Source: Enhygromyxa salina (GTDB lineage: Bacteria; Myxococcota_A; Polyangia; Nannocystales; Nannocystaceae). Taken from it: 64,000 bases of DNA. The stretch lies in the NCBI RefSeq assembly GCF_002994635.1, contig NZ_PVNL01000029.1, positions 44,175 through 108,174 of the forward strand, written 5' to 3'. Position numbers and translations under genes: made by a program. A model generated the notes under the pieces. It did not search any database and was not told the origin of the DNA. It worked only from the letters and a program-made list of their open reading frames with translations. Of the stretch, positions 35,981 to 44,876 are shown piece by piece; positions within the stretch are counted from its first letter, which is position 1; every line of letters begins with the position of its first letter.

Positions 35981-37894
35981 TCAGGGAGCCGCCGAGTGAA
36001 CCGCGGCAAGCTTGCGGAGCAGCTCATCTATCGTAAACGGCTTGAGTAGAAAGTCCTTCGCTGCGATCTGGACTCCGCCGGACTGCAACGGCGCGTAGCC
36101 GGACATGTAGACCACCTGCGCGTGGGGGTGCCGTGCGCGGACCCCTTCGACGAGGGTCATGGGGGACGTGCCGGGCATCACGACGTCGGTGAGGACGATG
36201 TCGATCGGACCTGGGTGGGCCCGCATCATCTGCAGCGCCTCATCGGCATCACGCGCGCACAAGGTGGTGTAGCCCTTCTCGCGCAGCACGGTCGCCACGA
36301 CGCCTCGCACCGTCGCGTCGTCCTCGGCCACGAGAATGGTCGCCGGCAGGAGCAGATCCGCGACGGGGGCACCCGCGGGTTCGTCGACTTCGAGCTTCGC
36401 CTCCGCCACCCGGGGAAGGTACACACCGAAGCTCGAGCCTCGGCCCAGCTTGCTGTGGACCGTCACCCAGCCCTTGTTCTGACAGACGATGCCGTGGACG
36501 GTTGCGAGACCCAGACCGGTGCCTCGACCGGGCTCCTTGGTGGTGAAGAAGGGCTCGAACAGGCGGGCCTGGGTCTCGGCGTCCATGCCCACCCCGGTGT
36601 CGGTCACGGTCAGCAGCACATACTCACCCGGCTCGCCGTGGTCGGCGATCCCGATGCTGACCGTCGCGGTCTCGATCGTCAGGCGCCCGCCGTCCGGCAT
36701 CGCGTCGCTCGCGTTGACGGCGAGGTTCATCAAGATCTGCGTCGCCTGCCCTGGATCGACGCAGACACAGCACGCCGCGCGCTGAAGCGCGATGACGACC
36801 TCGAGACTCTCGCGAAGCAGGCGGCGGAGCAGGCTCTCGATGTCGAGGATCAGCTCGTTGAGGTCGAGGACCCGAGGCTCCACGATCTGCTGACGGCTGA
36901 AGGTGAGGATCTGTCGCGTGAGCACGGCGGCGCGCTGTGCTGCGCCCACGATCTGCTCCGCCGACGTGCGCTGGCTCGGGTCGTCCAGCTGGAGCGCCAT
37001 CAATTCGGCGTTCCCGAGGATGACGAGCAAGAGGTTGTTGAAGTCGTGGGCGATGCCACCGGCGAGGCGCCCGATCGCCTCCATCTTCTGGGCCTGCCGC
37101 AGCCGCGCCTCGCTGTAGCGGAGTGCCGCCTCGGCGCGCTTTCGCTCGGTGATGTCGACGAGGACCGCGAGCGAGCGCTCGAAGTTACCCTCCGCATCTC
37201 GTTCGGCGACCGCGGACAGCAGAATGTCGAGGACAGCGCCGTCCTTGCGAACGAACTGGTACGGGACGTTCTCGACGATGCCGGTGCGAAAATACTCCGG
37301 CAGGACCTCCCTCGAGGCGTACTCCCGCGACTCCTCGGTCAGGAACTCGACGGAGGGACGCCCGATGACCTCGTCTCGCGCGTACATCATGCGCTCGAGC
37401 CACGCATCGCTCACGTCCACGAGGCGTCCCTCCGCGTCGATCGAGTGCATCATCGCGGGCGTCCGCAGGTACAAGTACCGGTGTCGAGTTTCACTCGCCC
37501 GCAGGGCCTCCTCGGCGTCACGGCGGGCCGTGATCTCCTCGGCCACCACCGCGACCGCGACCGCGGTGGAACCACCGAGCAGGATCGGCAGGTAACTGGC
37601 GACAAAGTTCCGCCGGTGGCCGGGCTCGGCGGGTGTCTCTCCGCTGATCTCGACGCGCTCGATCGCCCGGCCCGACTCGAAGACTGACCGCACCATGAGC
37701 TCGACGCCATCGGCGACGGCCGGCAGGACATCTCGGATCCGGCGCCCGAGTGTGGCCTCCATCGGGACGCCGTTGAGCGACGACATTCGCGGGTTGATGC
37801 GCAGGTACCGAAGCTCACGGTCGAACAGTGCCAACCCGACGGGCGCGCGCTGGAACAGCTCCTCGAGGACGAGATCCATCTGGTCGCTATCCAT
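35981..37894 (-). CDS. PAS-PAS hybrid histidine kinase with C-terminal receiver
   Basis: 637 aa, soluble. Two PAS-type sensor domains (about 8-125 and 130-255), a dimerisation helix with the phospho-acceptor His283 in GGIAHDFNN, an ATPase domain with the N-box (NLAVNASDAMPDGG), TDTGVGM and GRGTGLGLATV (about 385-495), then a receiver domain (518-630) with the acidic triad E524/D525/D526, phospho-Asp570 in VLTDVVMPG and Lys618. Phosphate would pass from His283 to Asp570 within the protein or to another receiver. No output regulator gene is adjacent. An 850-bp gap with debris lies upstream. Confidence 0.93.
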   Translation of the reverse strand: MDSDQMDLVLEELFQRAPVGLALFDRELRYLRINPRMSSLNGVPMEATLGRRIRDVLPAVADGVELMVRSVFESGRAIERVEISGETPAEPGHRRNFVASYLPILLGGSTAVAVAVVAEEITARRDAEEALRASETRHRYLYLRTPAMMHSIDAEGRLVDVSDAWLERMMYARDEVIGRPSVEFLTEESREYASREVLPEYFRTGIVENVPYQFVRKDGAVLDILLSAVAERDAEGNFERSLAVLVDITERKRAEAALRYSEARLRQAQKMEAIGRLAGGIAHDFNNLLLVILGNAELMALQLDDPSQRTSAEQIVGAAQRAAVLTRQILTFSRQQIVEPRVLDLNELILDIESLLRRLLRESLEVVIALQRAACCVCVDPGQATQILMNLAVNASDAMPDGGRLTIETATVSIGIADHGEPGEYVLLTVTDTGVGMDAETQARLFEPFFTTKEPGRGTGLGLATVHGIVCQNKGWVTVHSKLGRGSSFGVYLPRVAEAKLEVDEPAGAPVADLLLPATILVAEDDATVRGVVATVLREKGYTTLCARDADEALQMMRAHPGPIDIVLTDVVMPGTSPMTLVEGVRARHPHAQVVYMSGYAPLQSGGVQIAAKDFLLKPFTIDELLRKLAAVHSAAP

Positions 37895-38043
37895 CGCCTT
37901 ACGTTCTTCGAGAAAATGCTATATCCGTCGAAGATCGCGGTCAAATCGGCTCGAGGCGCCGACACGACTCGGGGATGTCGGCGGCGGCGAGCGTGCGATG
38001 GACCGCAAAGTCGTGCGCAGGACCGTGATCGAGGCTCGCAGTG

Positions 38044-38285
38044 TCAGTGCCGACGGCAGCGATCACTCGCGTCGCCCAGGTCCTGCACGCGGTCGGGCCA
38101 GCAGGTGGACCAGTCGGTGCGGGTCAGGACGATGGTCCCCGACTCGATGGTCCCGGGGCTCGGCCTCGACCCCCTGGATGTTCGCTCGCTCGGGCGGCGC
38201 GTCTCGATCCTCGGCCGCGGCCTGGCTCATGTCGCTCACGACCGCGGTCGCGACGAGGCGCTCGAGCTGAGGTTCGCTGCTTGAA
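38044..38285 (-). pseudogene. Frameshifted fragment of a cyclase / kynurenine-formamidase-like gene
   Basis: One minus frame gives PQLERLVATAVVSDMSQAAA...EDRDAPPERANIQG; after a shift near 38153-38158 (run CCCCGGG) another frame gives GTIESGTIVLTRTDWSTCWP then DRVQDLGDA and a stop at 38044. These match successive blocks of the PF04199 cyclase family (ERLV..AVVIDVS and I..G.IVLLRTGWS..WPD). The N-terminal zinc motif part is missing and is replaced by 9-bp repeats, so this is a dead fragment. Confidence 0.6.
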
Positions 38286-38319
38286 GCATGGCAAGCATCG
38301 CAAGCATCGCAAGCATCGC
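38284..38319. repeat. Four 9-bp tandem copies (AAGCATCGC)
   Basis: AAGCATGGC followed by three exact AAGCATCGC units at the 5' edge of the cyclase fragment. Confidence 0.75.
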
Positions 38320-38751
38320 ACCCGAGCAGGGTAGCGACGGGCGCCCGTATCTCGAGCCCGCTGAACCGAGCGAAAACCGTGCATCCACGTCGCCGGTGAG
38401 TGCGTGTTGCTGGTGAGTGTTTGGGGTGTGGACTCACGCTGCGTGGCAGCCGGTGGCCGAACGGAACGCCTCGGCGGATATCTAGACCAACGTAATCATG
38501 CGCTTCATCTGCTCCGCCCGGCGCGAGAGCCGACTGAGGGGTACTCAGATATCTAATCATCATGCGAGACAATAGAATGTCGTGATATTTTATCATCATC
38601 AGCACATATTAAAGTATCAATCATGATCACAGTTTTCCGTCCGAGCGGTTGACAGGCTCCACGAGCACGACTAGTAGTGTGGCGCCCCAGCGACCGACTC
38701 TGCCTCGCAACACGCGAGAGCAGCGTCCGCCGCCACAACCGATTTCAGACT
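38320..38751. other. AT-rich leader region before the ectoine operon
   Basis: No coding region is supported. The stretch 38480-38640 is much richer in A/T than the rest of the window (for example TATTTTATCATCATC near 38585), with scattered TATC and ATCATC motifs. It ends at the promoter proposed for the ectoine operon, and would be a natural site for regulator binding, DNA bending or an upstream promoter element. It could equally be recently acquired DNA. Confidence 0.5.
38649..38677 (+). promoter_or_regulatory. Candidate sigma-70 promoter of the ectoine operon
   Basis: A perfect -35 TTGACA (38649-38654) is followed after 17 bp by TAGTAG (38672-38677), a weak -10. Transcription would begin near 38684, giving a leader of about 68 nt before the ATG of ask. 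The AT-rich tract directly upstream could act as an UP element. Weak -10 boxes behind strong -35 boxes are common in salt-induced promoters. Confidence 0.5.
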
Positions 38752-40260
38752 ATGCCGTCCGAGTCCGATTCAGACCCAGACACTTCTACTTCGACCTTTA
38801 TCGTGCTCAAGTTTGGCGGCACGAGCGTCGCCAATCCCCAGCGCTGGCGTCACATCGCGTCCGTCGTCATGGACAACGTGCGTCAGGGTAAGCACCCCGT
38901 CGTGGTGTGCTCGGCGCTGGCTGGCGTCACCGACACCCTCACGGGCCTGGTCGACGCTGTCGAGCGCGGTCGCGCGCCGGGCGAGTACCTCGCTCGCGTT
39001 CATGAGCTCCACCAGCGCCTCGCCGACGCGCTCGACCTCGACCTCGACGCCGTGCTCGGCGAGGAGCTGTCCGCGCTCACACAGCTGAGCGCGTGCGTGG
39101 GGCCGCCATGCCCCGAGGCGTGGCGAGCTCGCGTGCTGGCGTCCGGCGAGCTGCTGTCGACCAAGATCGGCGCCGCGTGGCTGCGTGCTCAGGGGCTCAA
39201 CGTCCACTGGGTCGACGCCCGTAGCCTGCTCGAGGCCATCCCCGAGCCGAACGGCGGCGCCGCCCAGCGCTACCTCTCGGCCTGCTGCGCGCATGAGCCC
39301 GATCCAGCCGCGCGCGGCCGGCTGGCCTCGAACAGCATCGACGCGACGATCACTCAGGGCTTCATCGCCCGCAATCATCGCGGCGAGACCGTGGTCCTCG
39401 GTCGCGGCGGCTCCGACACCTCGGCGGCGTACCTGGCCGCCAAGCTGCAGGCCGAGCGCCTCGAGATCTGGACCGACGTCCCGGGTCTGTTCACCGCCGA
39501 CCCGCGCTACGCCGCCCGGGCCCGACTCCTGCCGCGGATCAGCTACGAAGAAGCCGCGGTGTTCGGGGCCCTGGGCGCGAAGGTCCTGCACCCGCGCTGC
39601 CTCGCGCCGGCCCGCGCGGCGGGGATCTTGCTGGGCATTCGGTGGACCGATCGGCCGGAGGTCCCCGGCACCCTGATCGGCGCCGGGCCCGAATTCACGC
39701 GACCCGGCATCAAGATGATCAGCTCGCGCTCGAACCTGTGCCTGATCCGGATGCGCCGGCCTCGCGACTGGCAGCCGGTCGGGTTCATGGCCGAGGTCTC
39801 GACCTGCTTTCGCAACCACGGGCTGTCCATGGATCTGATCTCGAGCTCTCCGGCCGAGATCCGCGCGACGATCGACCTCGCCGCGCTCCCCGGGGCCAGC
39901 GCGCGCGTCGACGATCTACTCGAGGATCTCGAGCAATTTTGCGTGCCCTCGATCATCCGCGACGTCGCCTGCGTCAGCATCACGGGCACGAGCATCAGCA
40001 GCGAGCTGCCGCGCCTCGCCACGGCCCTGCTGCTGCTCGGTGAGCCTTCCGTTCACCTGTTCAGCCACGCCGCCGACGACACCCACGTCAGCTACGTCGT
40101 CGACGCGGACGCAGCGCGAGACCTGGTCCGCACGATGCACGCGGCGGTGTTCGACGATGTCGACGGGCTCAAGCCGCCGGGGCCGGCCTGGGTCGAGCTG
40201 CAGCGACCAACGGACCGCGCGCGCCTGTCCACACCCAGCCCCACGGCGGCCCGCCGATGA
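38752..40260 (+). CDS. ask: Aspartate kinase of the ectoine cluster (Ask_Ect type)
   Basis: 502 aa. The kinase domain begins with IVLKFGGTSV (Lys20) and includes GRGGSDTSAAYLAAKL and the DVPGLFTADPR substrate segment. Two ACT-type regulatory regions lie in the C-terminal third (about 335-490). It phosphorylates L-aspartate, feeding aspartate semialdehyde and so L-2,4-diaminobutyrate for ectoine. Its place as first gene, with a stop that overlaps ectA (ATGA), marks it as a dedicated isozyme likely to escape the feedback control of the lysine/threonine pathway. Start ATG 38752; no strong ribosome site is seen. Confidence 0.9.
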   Translation: MPSESDSDPDTSTSTFIVLKFGGTSVANPQRWRHIASVVMDNVRQGKHPVVVCSALAGVTDTLTGLVDAVERGRAPGEYLARVHELHQRLADALDLDLDAVLGEELSALTQLSACVGPPCPEAWRARVLASGELLSTKIGAAWLRAQGLNVHWVDARSLLEAIPEPNGGAAQRYLSACCAHEPDPAARGRLASNSIDATITQGFIARNHRGETVVLGRGGSDTSAAYLAAKLQAERLEIWTDVPGLFTADPRYAARARLLPRISYEEAAVFGALGAKVLHPRCLAPARAAGILLGIRWTDRPEVPGTLIGAGPEFTRPGIKMISSRSNLCLIRMRRPRDWQPVGFMAEVSTCFRNHGLSMDLISSSPAEIRATIDLAALPGASARVDDLLEDLEQFCVPSIIRDVACVSITGTSISSELPRLATALLLLGEPSVHLFSHAADDTHVSYVVDADAARDLVRTMHAAVFDDVDGLKPPGPAWVELQRPTDRARLSTPSPTAARR

Positions 40261-40793
40261 CCGCGACCGCCCAGACTTCCTCCTCGGCCCCCGCGCTCGA
40301 GGTGTCCCTGCGCCAGCCAACCGTCGCAGACGGCGCGGCGATCTGGACCCTGGTCCGTGAGTCCGGCGCGCTCGAGCCCAACACCTGCTACGCCTACCTG
40401 CTGCTGGCCACGCACTTCGCCGGGACCTGTGTGGTCGCCGAGCGCGACGGCGAGCTGGTCGGCTTCGTGCTTGGCTACCGCCCGCCGACGCGGCCCGAGG
40501 CGGTGTTCGTGTGGCAGATCGGTGTGCGGGCGGACGCCCGCGGCGCGGGCCTCGGCAAGCGCCTGCTCCACCGGCTCATCGAGCTCCCGGACGCCGCGGA
40601 CGCGACCTTTCTCGAGGCCACGGTCGGCACGTCCAACCAGGCCTCGGCGCGCCTGTTTCTCGGGTTCGCCCGCGAGCGCGGCGTCGCCTGCGAGCGCGCG
40701 CCAGGGTTCGAGTCCGCCGACTTTGGCCCGCTCGAGCACGAGCCCGAGCCGCTCTACCGCATTGGTCCCCTACGAAAGCAAGAGACAACATGA
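40257..40793 (+). CDS. ectA: L-2,4-diaminobutyrate acetyltransferase EctA
   Basis: 178 aa, GNAT fold: the acetyl-CoA loop is in VWQIGVRADARGAGLGKRLL, and the N-terminal 'RQPTVADGAAIWTLVRESG' with NTCYAYLLL is the EctA signature for binding diaminobutyrate. It transfers acetyl from acetyl-CoA to the gamma-amino group. It overlaps ask by 4 bp and ectB by 4 bp. Confidence 0.95.
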   Translation: MTATAQTSSSAPALEVSLRQPTVADGAAIWTLVRESGALEPNTCYAYLLLATHFAGTCVVAERDGELVGFVLGYRPPTRPEAVFVWQIGVRADARGAGLGKRLLHRLIELPDAADATFLEATVGTSNQASARLFLGFARERGVACERAPGFESADFGPLEHEPEPLYRIGPLRKQETT

Positions 40794-42124
40794 ATCGAAC
40801 CATCGAAACCCTAGAGTCGGAGGTTCGCAGCTACAGCCGCTCGTTCCCCAAGGTGTTCGCCCGGGCCGAGGGCAGTGAGCTGTTCGACCGCCAAGGTCGC
40901 GCGTACCTCGACTTCTTCGCTGGCGCTGGCGCGCTCAACTACGGCCACAACAACCGGCACCTGCAGGCGCCGCTGCTCGAGTACATCGAGGCGGGCGGCG
41001 TCACCCACAGCCTCGACATGGCGACCGAGGCCAAGTGCAGCTTCCTCGAGCGCTTCGCCGCGCTCGTGCTCGAGCCGCGCGGCCTCGACTACAAGCTGAT
41101 GTTTCCCGGCCCCACCGGGACCAACTCGGTCGAGGCGGCGCTCAAGCTGGCGCGCAAGGTCACCGGTCGGACCAACGTGGCGTCGTTCACCCGGGGCTTC
41201 CACGGCATGACGCTGGGCTCGCTCGCGACGACCGGCAACGCGGGCAAGCGCCACGGCGCTGGCATGGCCCTCGGCGGCGTCGATCGCATGCCCTTCGACG
41301 GCTACCTCGGCGACGACGTCGACACCCTCGACTATGTCGAGCGCCTGCTCGACGATCCCTCGAGCGGCGTCGACGCGCCAGCGGCGTTCATCGTCGAGAC
41401 CGTCCAGGGCGAGGGTGGGGTCAACCTCGCCTCTCCCGCGTGGCTTCAGCGACTCGCGGACCTCGCTCGCCGCCACGCGGCGCTGCTGATCATCGATGAC
41501 GTTCAGGTCGGCTGCGGACGGACCGGGCCGTTCTTCAGCTTCGAGGCGCTCGGGGTCGAGCCCGACATCGTGTGCCTGTCGAAGTCGCTCTCGGGCTACG
41601 GCCTGCCGTTCGCGCTGACCTTGTTTCGCCCGCAGCTCGACGTGTGGAACCCCGGCGAGCACAACGGCACGTTTCGCGGCAACAACCTCGCGTTCGTGAC
41701 CGCGACGGCCGCCCTCGAGCGCTACTGGCGAGACGACGCGCTGACGCGAGCGGTCGATCGCAAGGCCGAGCTGGTCCGCCAGCGACTCGGTGCGATCGCC
41801 GAGCGTTTCGACGCCGACGTGCGTGGGCGCGGGCTGATCTGGGGCGTCGACTTCGGCTCCCGCGCGGCCGTGGCCGGCGTCGCCTCGCGCGAGGCGTTCG
41901 GGCGCGGGCTCCTGATTGAGACCTCCGGCGCCCACGACGAAGTCCTCAAGCTGCTGCCGCCGCTGACGATCACCGAGGCCGAGCTCGAGCGCGGCCTCGA
42001 CATCATCGGCGAGGTCGTCGCGCTCGCCGTCAACCGTGGTGACGAACGCAAACCCGAGCGCAAACCCAGCCGCGAGCGGCGGCGGGTCGAGTCGTCCAAG
42101 CCCGAAGCGGCGGTGCAACCATGA
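40790..42124 (+). CDS. ectB: L-2,4-diaminobutyrate transaminase EctB
   Basis: 444 aa, class III PLP aminotransferase. The sequence opens with the EctB-typical ESEVRSYSRSFP; PLP Lys265 lies in LSKSLSGYGLP, preceded by IIDDVQVGCGRTG. It converts aspartate semialdehyde and glutamate to diaminobutyrate and 2-oxoglutarate. The C-terminal 25 residues are an unusually charged Lys/Arg/Glu tail beyond the normal family end. ATG 40790 overlaps the ectA stop; the longer upstream ORF is a shadow over ectA. Confidence 0.96.
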   Translation: MNRTIETLESEVRSYSRSFPKVFARAEGSELFDRQGRAYLDFFAGAGALNYGHNNRHLQAPLLEYIEAGGVTHSLDMATEAKCSFLERFAALVLEPRGLDYKLMFPGPTGTNSVEAALKLARKVTGRTNVASFTRGFHGMTLGSLATTGNAGKRHGAGMALGGVDRMPFDGYLGDDVDTLDYVERLLDDPSSGVDAPAAFIVETVQGEGGVNLASPAWLQRLADLARRHAALLIIDDVQVGCGRTGPFFSFEALGVEPDIVCLSKSLSGYGLPFALTLFRPQLDVWNPGEHNGTFRGNNLAFVTATAALERYWRDDALTRAVDRKAELVRQRLGAIAERFDADVRGRGLIWGVDFGSRAAVAGVASREAFGRGLLIETSGAHDEVLKLLPPLTITEAELERGLDIIGEVVALAVNRGDERKPERKPSRERRRVESSKPEAAVQP

Positions 42125-42501
42125 TCGTGCGTCGCTTGAACGAGCTCCCCGAAGATCGGGTGGTCTCGGGCGAGACCTGGATCAGCCGCCGGCTGCTGCT
42201 GCGCGACGAGGGCATGGGCTTCTCGTTGCACGACACGCTGATCAAGGCCGGGACCCGGACCGAGATGCGCTACGCCAACCACCTCGAGTCGGTCTACTGC
42301 ATCGAGGGCGAGGGTACGGTCACGGTCGTCGGCAGCGGCGAGGTCATCGACATCGAGCCCGGCACCGTCTACGCCCTCGATCAACACGACGAGCACGTGC
42401 TCGAGGCCCGCACGCAGCTGCGCATGGTCTGCGTGTTCAACCCGCCGCTCGCCGGCCCCGAGGTCCACGATGCGACCGGCGCGTATCCCCTGATCGACTG
42501 A
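42121..42501 (+). CDS. ectC: L-ectoine synthase EctC
   Basis: 126 aa cupin of the normal EctC length. MIVRRLNELP start, then SRRLLLRDEGMGFSLHDT, the metal-site region with the Glu of HLESVYCIEGEG, and the His of LDQHDEHVLEA. It closes the ring of N-gamma-acetyl-diaminobutyrate to ectoine with loss of water. It overlaps ectB by 4 bp; 27 bp to ectD. Confidence 0.96.
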   Translation: MIVRRLNELPEDRVVSGETWISRRLLLRDEGMGFSLHDTLIKAGTRTEMRYANHLESVYCIEGEGTVTVVGSGEVIDIEPGTVYALDQHDEHVLEARTQLRMVCVFNPPLAGPEVHDATGAYPLID

Positions 42502-42528
42502 GATCAAGACCCGGAGAGACACCCTGTC

Positions 42529-43425
42529 ATGACAGCAAGCGATCCCTACCGCTCGCGCGGTCACGAGTGGGAGATCATCGAGCGCAGCGACCCGATCTGC
42601 TGGGGCCAGCGGCCCGGGCCGCTGTCCCCCGAGCAGCTCGAGAGCTTCCGCGCCCGGGGCTTCTTGGTCTGGCCCGAGCTGCTCGGCGCCAGCGAAGTCG
42701 ACGCCCTCCGCAAGCGCGCCGCGCAGCTGCGCGAGCGACCGGACCTGCGCGGCCGCGACGACGTGATCAGCGAGCCCGGCAGCGGGGCGATCCGCTCGAT
42801 CTTTCGCGTGCATCGCGACCAGACGATCGACGGGGAGATGTTCGCCCAGCTCGCCGCCGATCCCCGGCTCGCCGACGTCGCGCGCCAGATCCTGGCCAGC
42901 GAGGTCTACGTCCACCAGTCGCGCATCAACTTCAAGCCCGGCTTCGAAGGCCGCGAGTTCTACTGGCACTCGGACTTCGAGACCTGGCACATGGAGGACG
43001 GCATGGGCCAGATGCGGGCGCTGAGCGCCTCGGTCCTGCTGACCGACAACAGCTCGATCAACGGGCCGCTGATGCTGATCGCCGGCTCGCACCGCCGCTA
43101 CGTCCGCTGCGCTGGTGAGACCCCGGCCAACCACTACAAGCAGTCGCTCGTGGCCCAGCGCTACGGCGTGCCTGACCAGCAGGCCCTGACCCGGCTCGCC
43201 GAGGACGGCGAGATCGTCGAGGCCACCGGCCCAGCCGGCACTGTCGTGTTCTTCGACTGCAACACCATGCACGGCTCGACGGGCAACCTCTCGCCGTTCC
43301 CCCGCCACAACGTGTTCTTGGTCTACAACAGCGTCGAGAATCGGCTGGGCGCGCCCTACGGCGGCCTCCCACCGCGGCCCGAGTTTCTGGCCGAGCGCGA
43401 GCCCGTCTCGCTCGCGCCCCGATGA
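42529..43425 (+). CDS. ectD: Ectoine hydroxylase EctD
   Basis: 298 aa, Fe(II)/2-oxoglutarate dioxygenase. Iron ligands are His147 and Asp149 in WHSDFETWHMEDGM and His248 in FFDCNTMHGSTGN; the signature HSDFETWHMEDG is diagnostic for EctD, and the Arg of PRHNVFLVYNSVEN binds 2-oxoglutarate. It makes 5-hydroxyectoine, the better heat and desiccation protectant. A GGAGAG ribosome site precedes the ATG. The stop overlaps the SSS symporter start. Confidence 0.96.
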   Translation: MTASDPYRSRGHEWEIIERSDPICWGQRPGPLSPEQLESFRARGFLVWPELLGASEVDALRKRAAQLRERPDLRGRDDVISEPGSGAIRSIFRVHRDQTIDGEMFAQLAADPRLADVARQILASEVYVHQSRINFKPGFEGREFYWHSDFETWHMEDGMGQMRALSASVLLTDNSSINGPLMLIAGSHRRYVRCAGETPANHYKQSLVAQRYGVPDQQALTRLAEDGEIVEATGPAGTVVFFDCNTMHGSTGNLSPFPRHNVFLVYNSVENRLGAPYGGLPPRPEFLAEREPVSLAPR

Positions 43426-44867
43426 CCGGGCCAAAGACCGCGATCATCGTGAGCTTCGGGCTGTGCCTGCTGGCGTTCACGCTGGTCGGCATGCTCTCGG
43501 CTCGGCGCCGCCAGGAGACCAGCACCGACTACCTGATCGCCGGCCGCAGCGTGAGCCCGTGGCTGACGGCGCTGTCCAGCGTCGCGACCAACAACAGCGG
43601 CTTCATGTTCATCGGCCTGCTGGGGTTCACCTACCGGTTCGGGGTCCAGGCCGTGTGGCTGCAGCTCGGCTGGATCCTCGGCGACTTCGTGGTCTGGATG
43701 TGGGTACACGGCCGGGTCCGCGCGCTGTCGGGCCGGCTCGACGTCGCCTCGGTCCCGGCCCTGCTCGGGACCCGCGACAACGGCTCGACCGTGCGCCTGA
43801 CCGTGATCGTCACGGGCGCGCTGACCTTCGTGTTCCTGGGCGGCTACGCGGCCGCCCAGCTCGCGGCCGGGAGCACCGCCCTGCACGTGCTGTTCGGCTG
43901 GGACATGCGGCTGGGAGCGATCATCGGCGCGGTGATCGTCGTGCTCTACTGCTTCTCCGGCGGCCTCCGAGCCTCGATCTGGACCGACGCGGTCCAGTCG
44001 ATCGTGATGCTGGTCTCGATGGGCTTGCTGCTCGCGATCGCGATGGCCCGGGCCGGCGGACCGATCGAGCTGTTCGCCAGCCTCGAGGCGATCGATCCCA
44101 CCCTCGTCCGCTGGCGTCCGGCCGAGCTCCGGTTCGGGCTCGGCCTGTACTTCCTGGGCTTCGTCGCCGGGGGCCTCGGCGCCGTCGGTCAGCCCCACAT
44201 CTTGATCCGCAGCATGGCGATCTCGTCGGCCAAGCAGATCCCGCGGGCGCGAAGGATCTACTACCTGTGGTTCGTGCCCTTCAGCGTCGCGGCGGTCGGC
44301 GCGGGGCTCTACGCCCGGGTCCTGCTGCCCGACTTGCTCGTTGGCGCGGCGCCCGACGCCATGGCCCAGGCGGCGGAGAGCGCCCTGCCCCGGCTGTCGC
44401 TCGCGCTGATGCCCGAGGTCCTCGTCGGCCTGATGCTCGCCGGAATCTTCTCGGCGACCATGTCGACCGCGGACTCGCAGATCCTGGCCTGCTCGGCGGC
44501 GGTCACCCAGGACATCGCGCCGACGCTGCGCGACTCGTATCGGGCGTCCAAGCTGGCCACGCTCGCGGTCACAGGCCTGGCGCTGACCATCGCGCTGTCG
44601 GCCAGCGACGGCGTGTTCGCGCTGGTGCTCGGGGCCTGGTCGGCGCTCGGAGCCAGCCTGGGTCCGCTGTTGATCTTGCGCGTCATGGGCCGCGTGCCCT
44701 CGGCTCCCGTCGCGCTGGTGATGATGACGGCCGGCGTGCTGACCGTGTTCTCGTGGGGCGCGTCGAGCCTGGCCGACGATGTGTTCAAGCTGCTCCCGGG
44801 GCTCGCGGTGCCCCTCGCGATCTACGCGATCAGCGAGCTGGCCACGAAAAACCGGTCGCGAAGCTAG
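43422..44867 (+). CDS. Sodium:solute symporter (SSS family), likely compatible-solute importer
   Basis: 481 aa with about 12-13 hydrophobic segments. SSS features include the N-terminal 'STDYLIAGRSVSPWLTALSS' and the helix 'MLAGIFSATMSTADSQILAC' with Ser/Thr residues of the sodium site in PutP-like transporters. It is fused to the ectoine operon by an ATGA overlap with ectD, so it probably recaptures leaked ectoine or hydroxyectoine; proline uptake is the main alternative. Its stop is 9 bp from the end of the convergent MarC gene. Confidence 0.88.
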   Translation: MTGPKTAIIVSFGLCLLAFTLVGMLSARRRQETSTDYLIAGRSVSPWLTALSSVATNNSGFMFIGLLGFTYRFGVQAVWLQLGWILGDFVVWMWVHGRVRALSGRLDVASVPALLGTRDNGSTVRLTVIVTGALTFVFLGGYAAAQLAAGSTALHVLFGWDMRLGAIIGAVIVVLYCFSGGLRASIWTDAVQSIVMLVSMGLLLAIAMARAGGPIELFASLEAIDPTLVRWRPAELRFGLGLYFLGFVAGGLGAVGQPHILIRSMAISSAKQIPRARRIYYLWFVPFSVAAVGAGLYARVLLPDLLVGAAPDAMAQAAESALPRLSLALMPEVLVGLMLAGIFSATMSTADSQILACSAAVTQDIAPTLRDSYRASKLATLAVTGLALTIALSASDGVFALVLGAWSALGASLGPLLILRVMGRVPSAPVALVMMTAGVLTVFSWGASSLADDVFKLLPGLAVPLAIYAISELATKNRSRS

Positions 44868-44876
44868 CGGCAGCGC

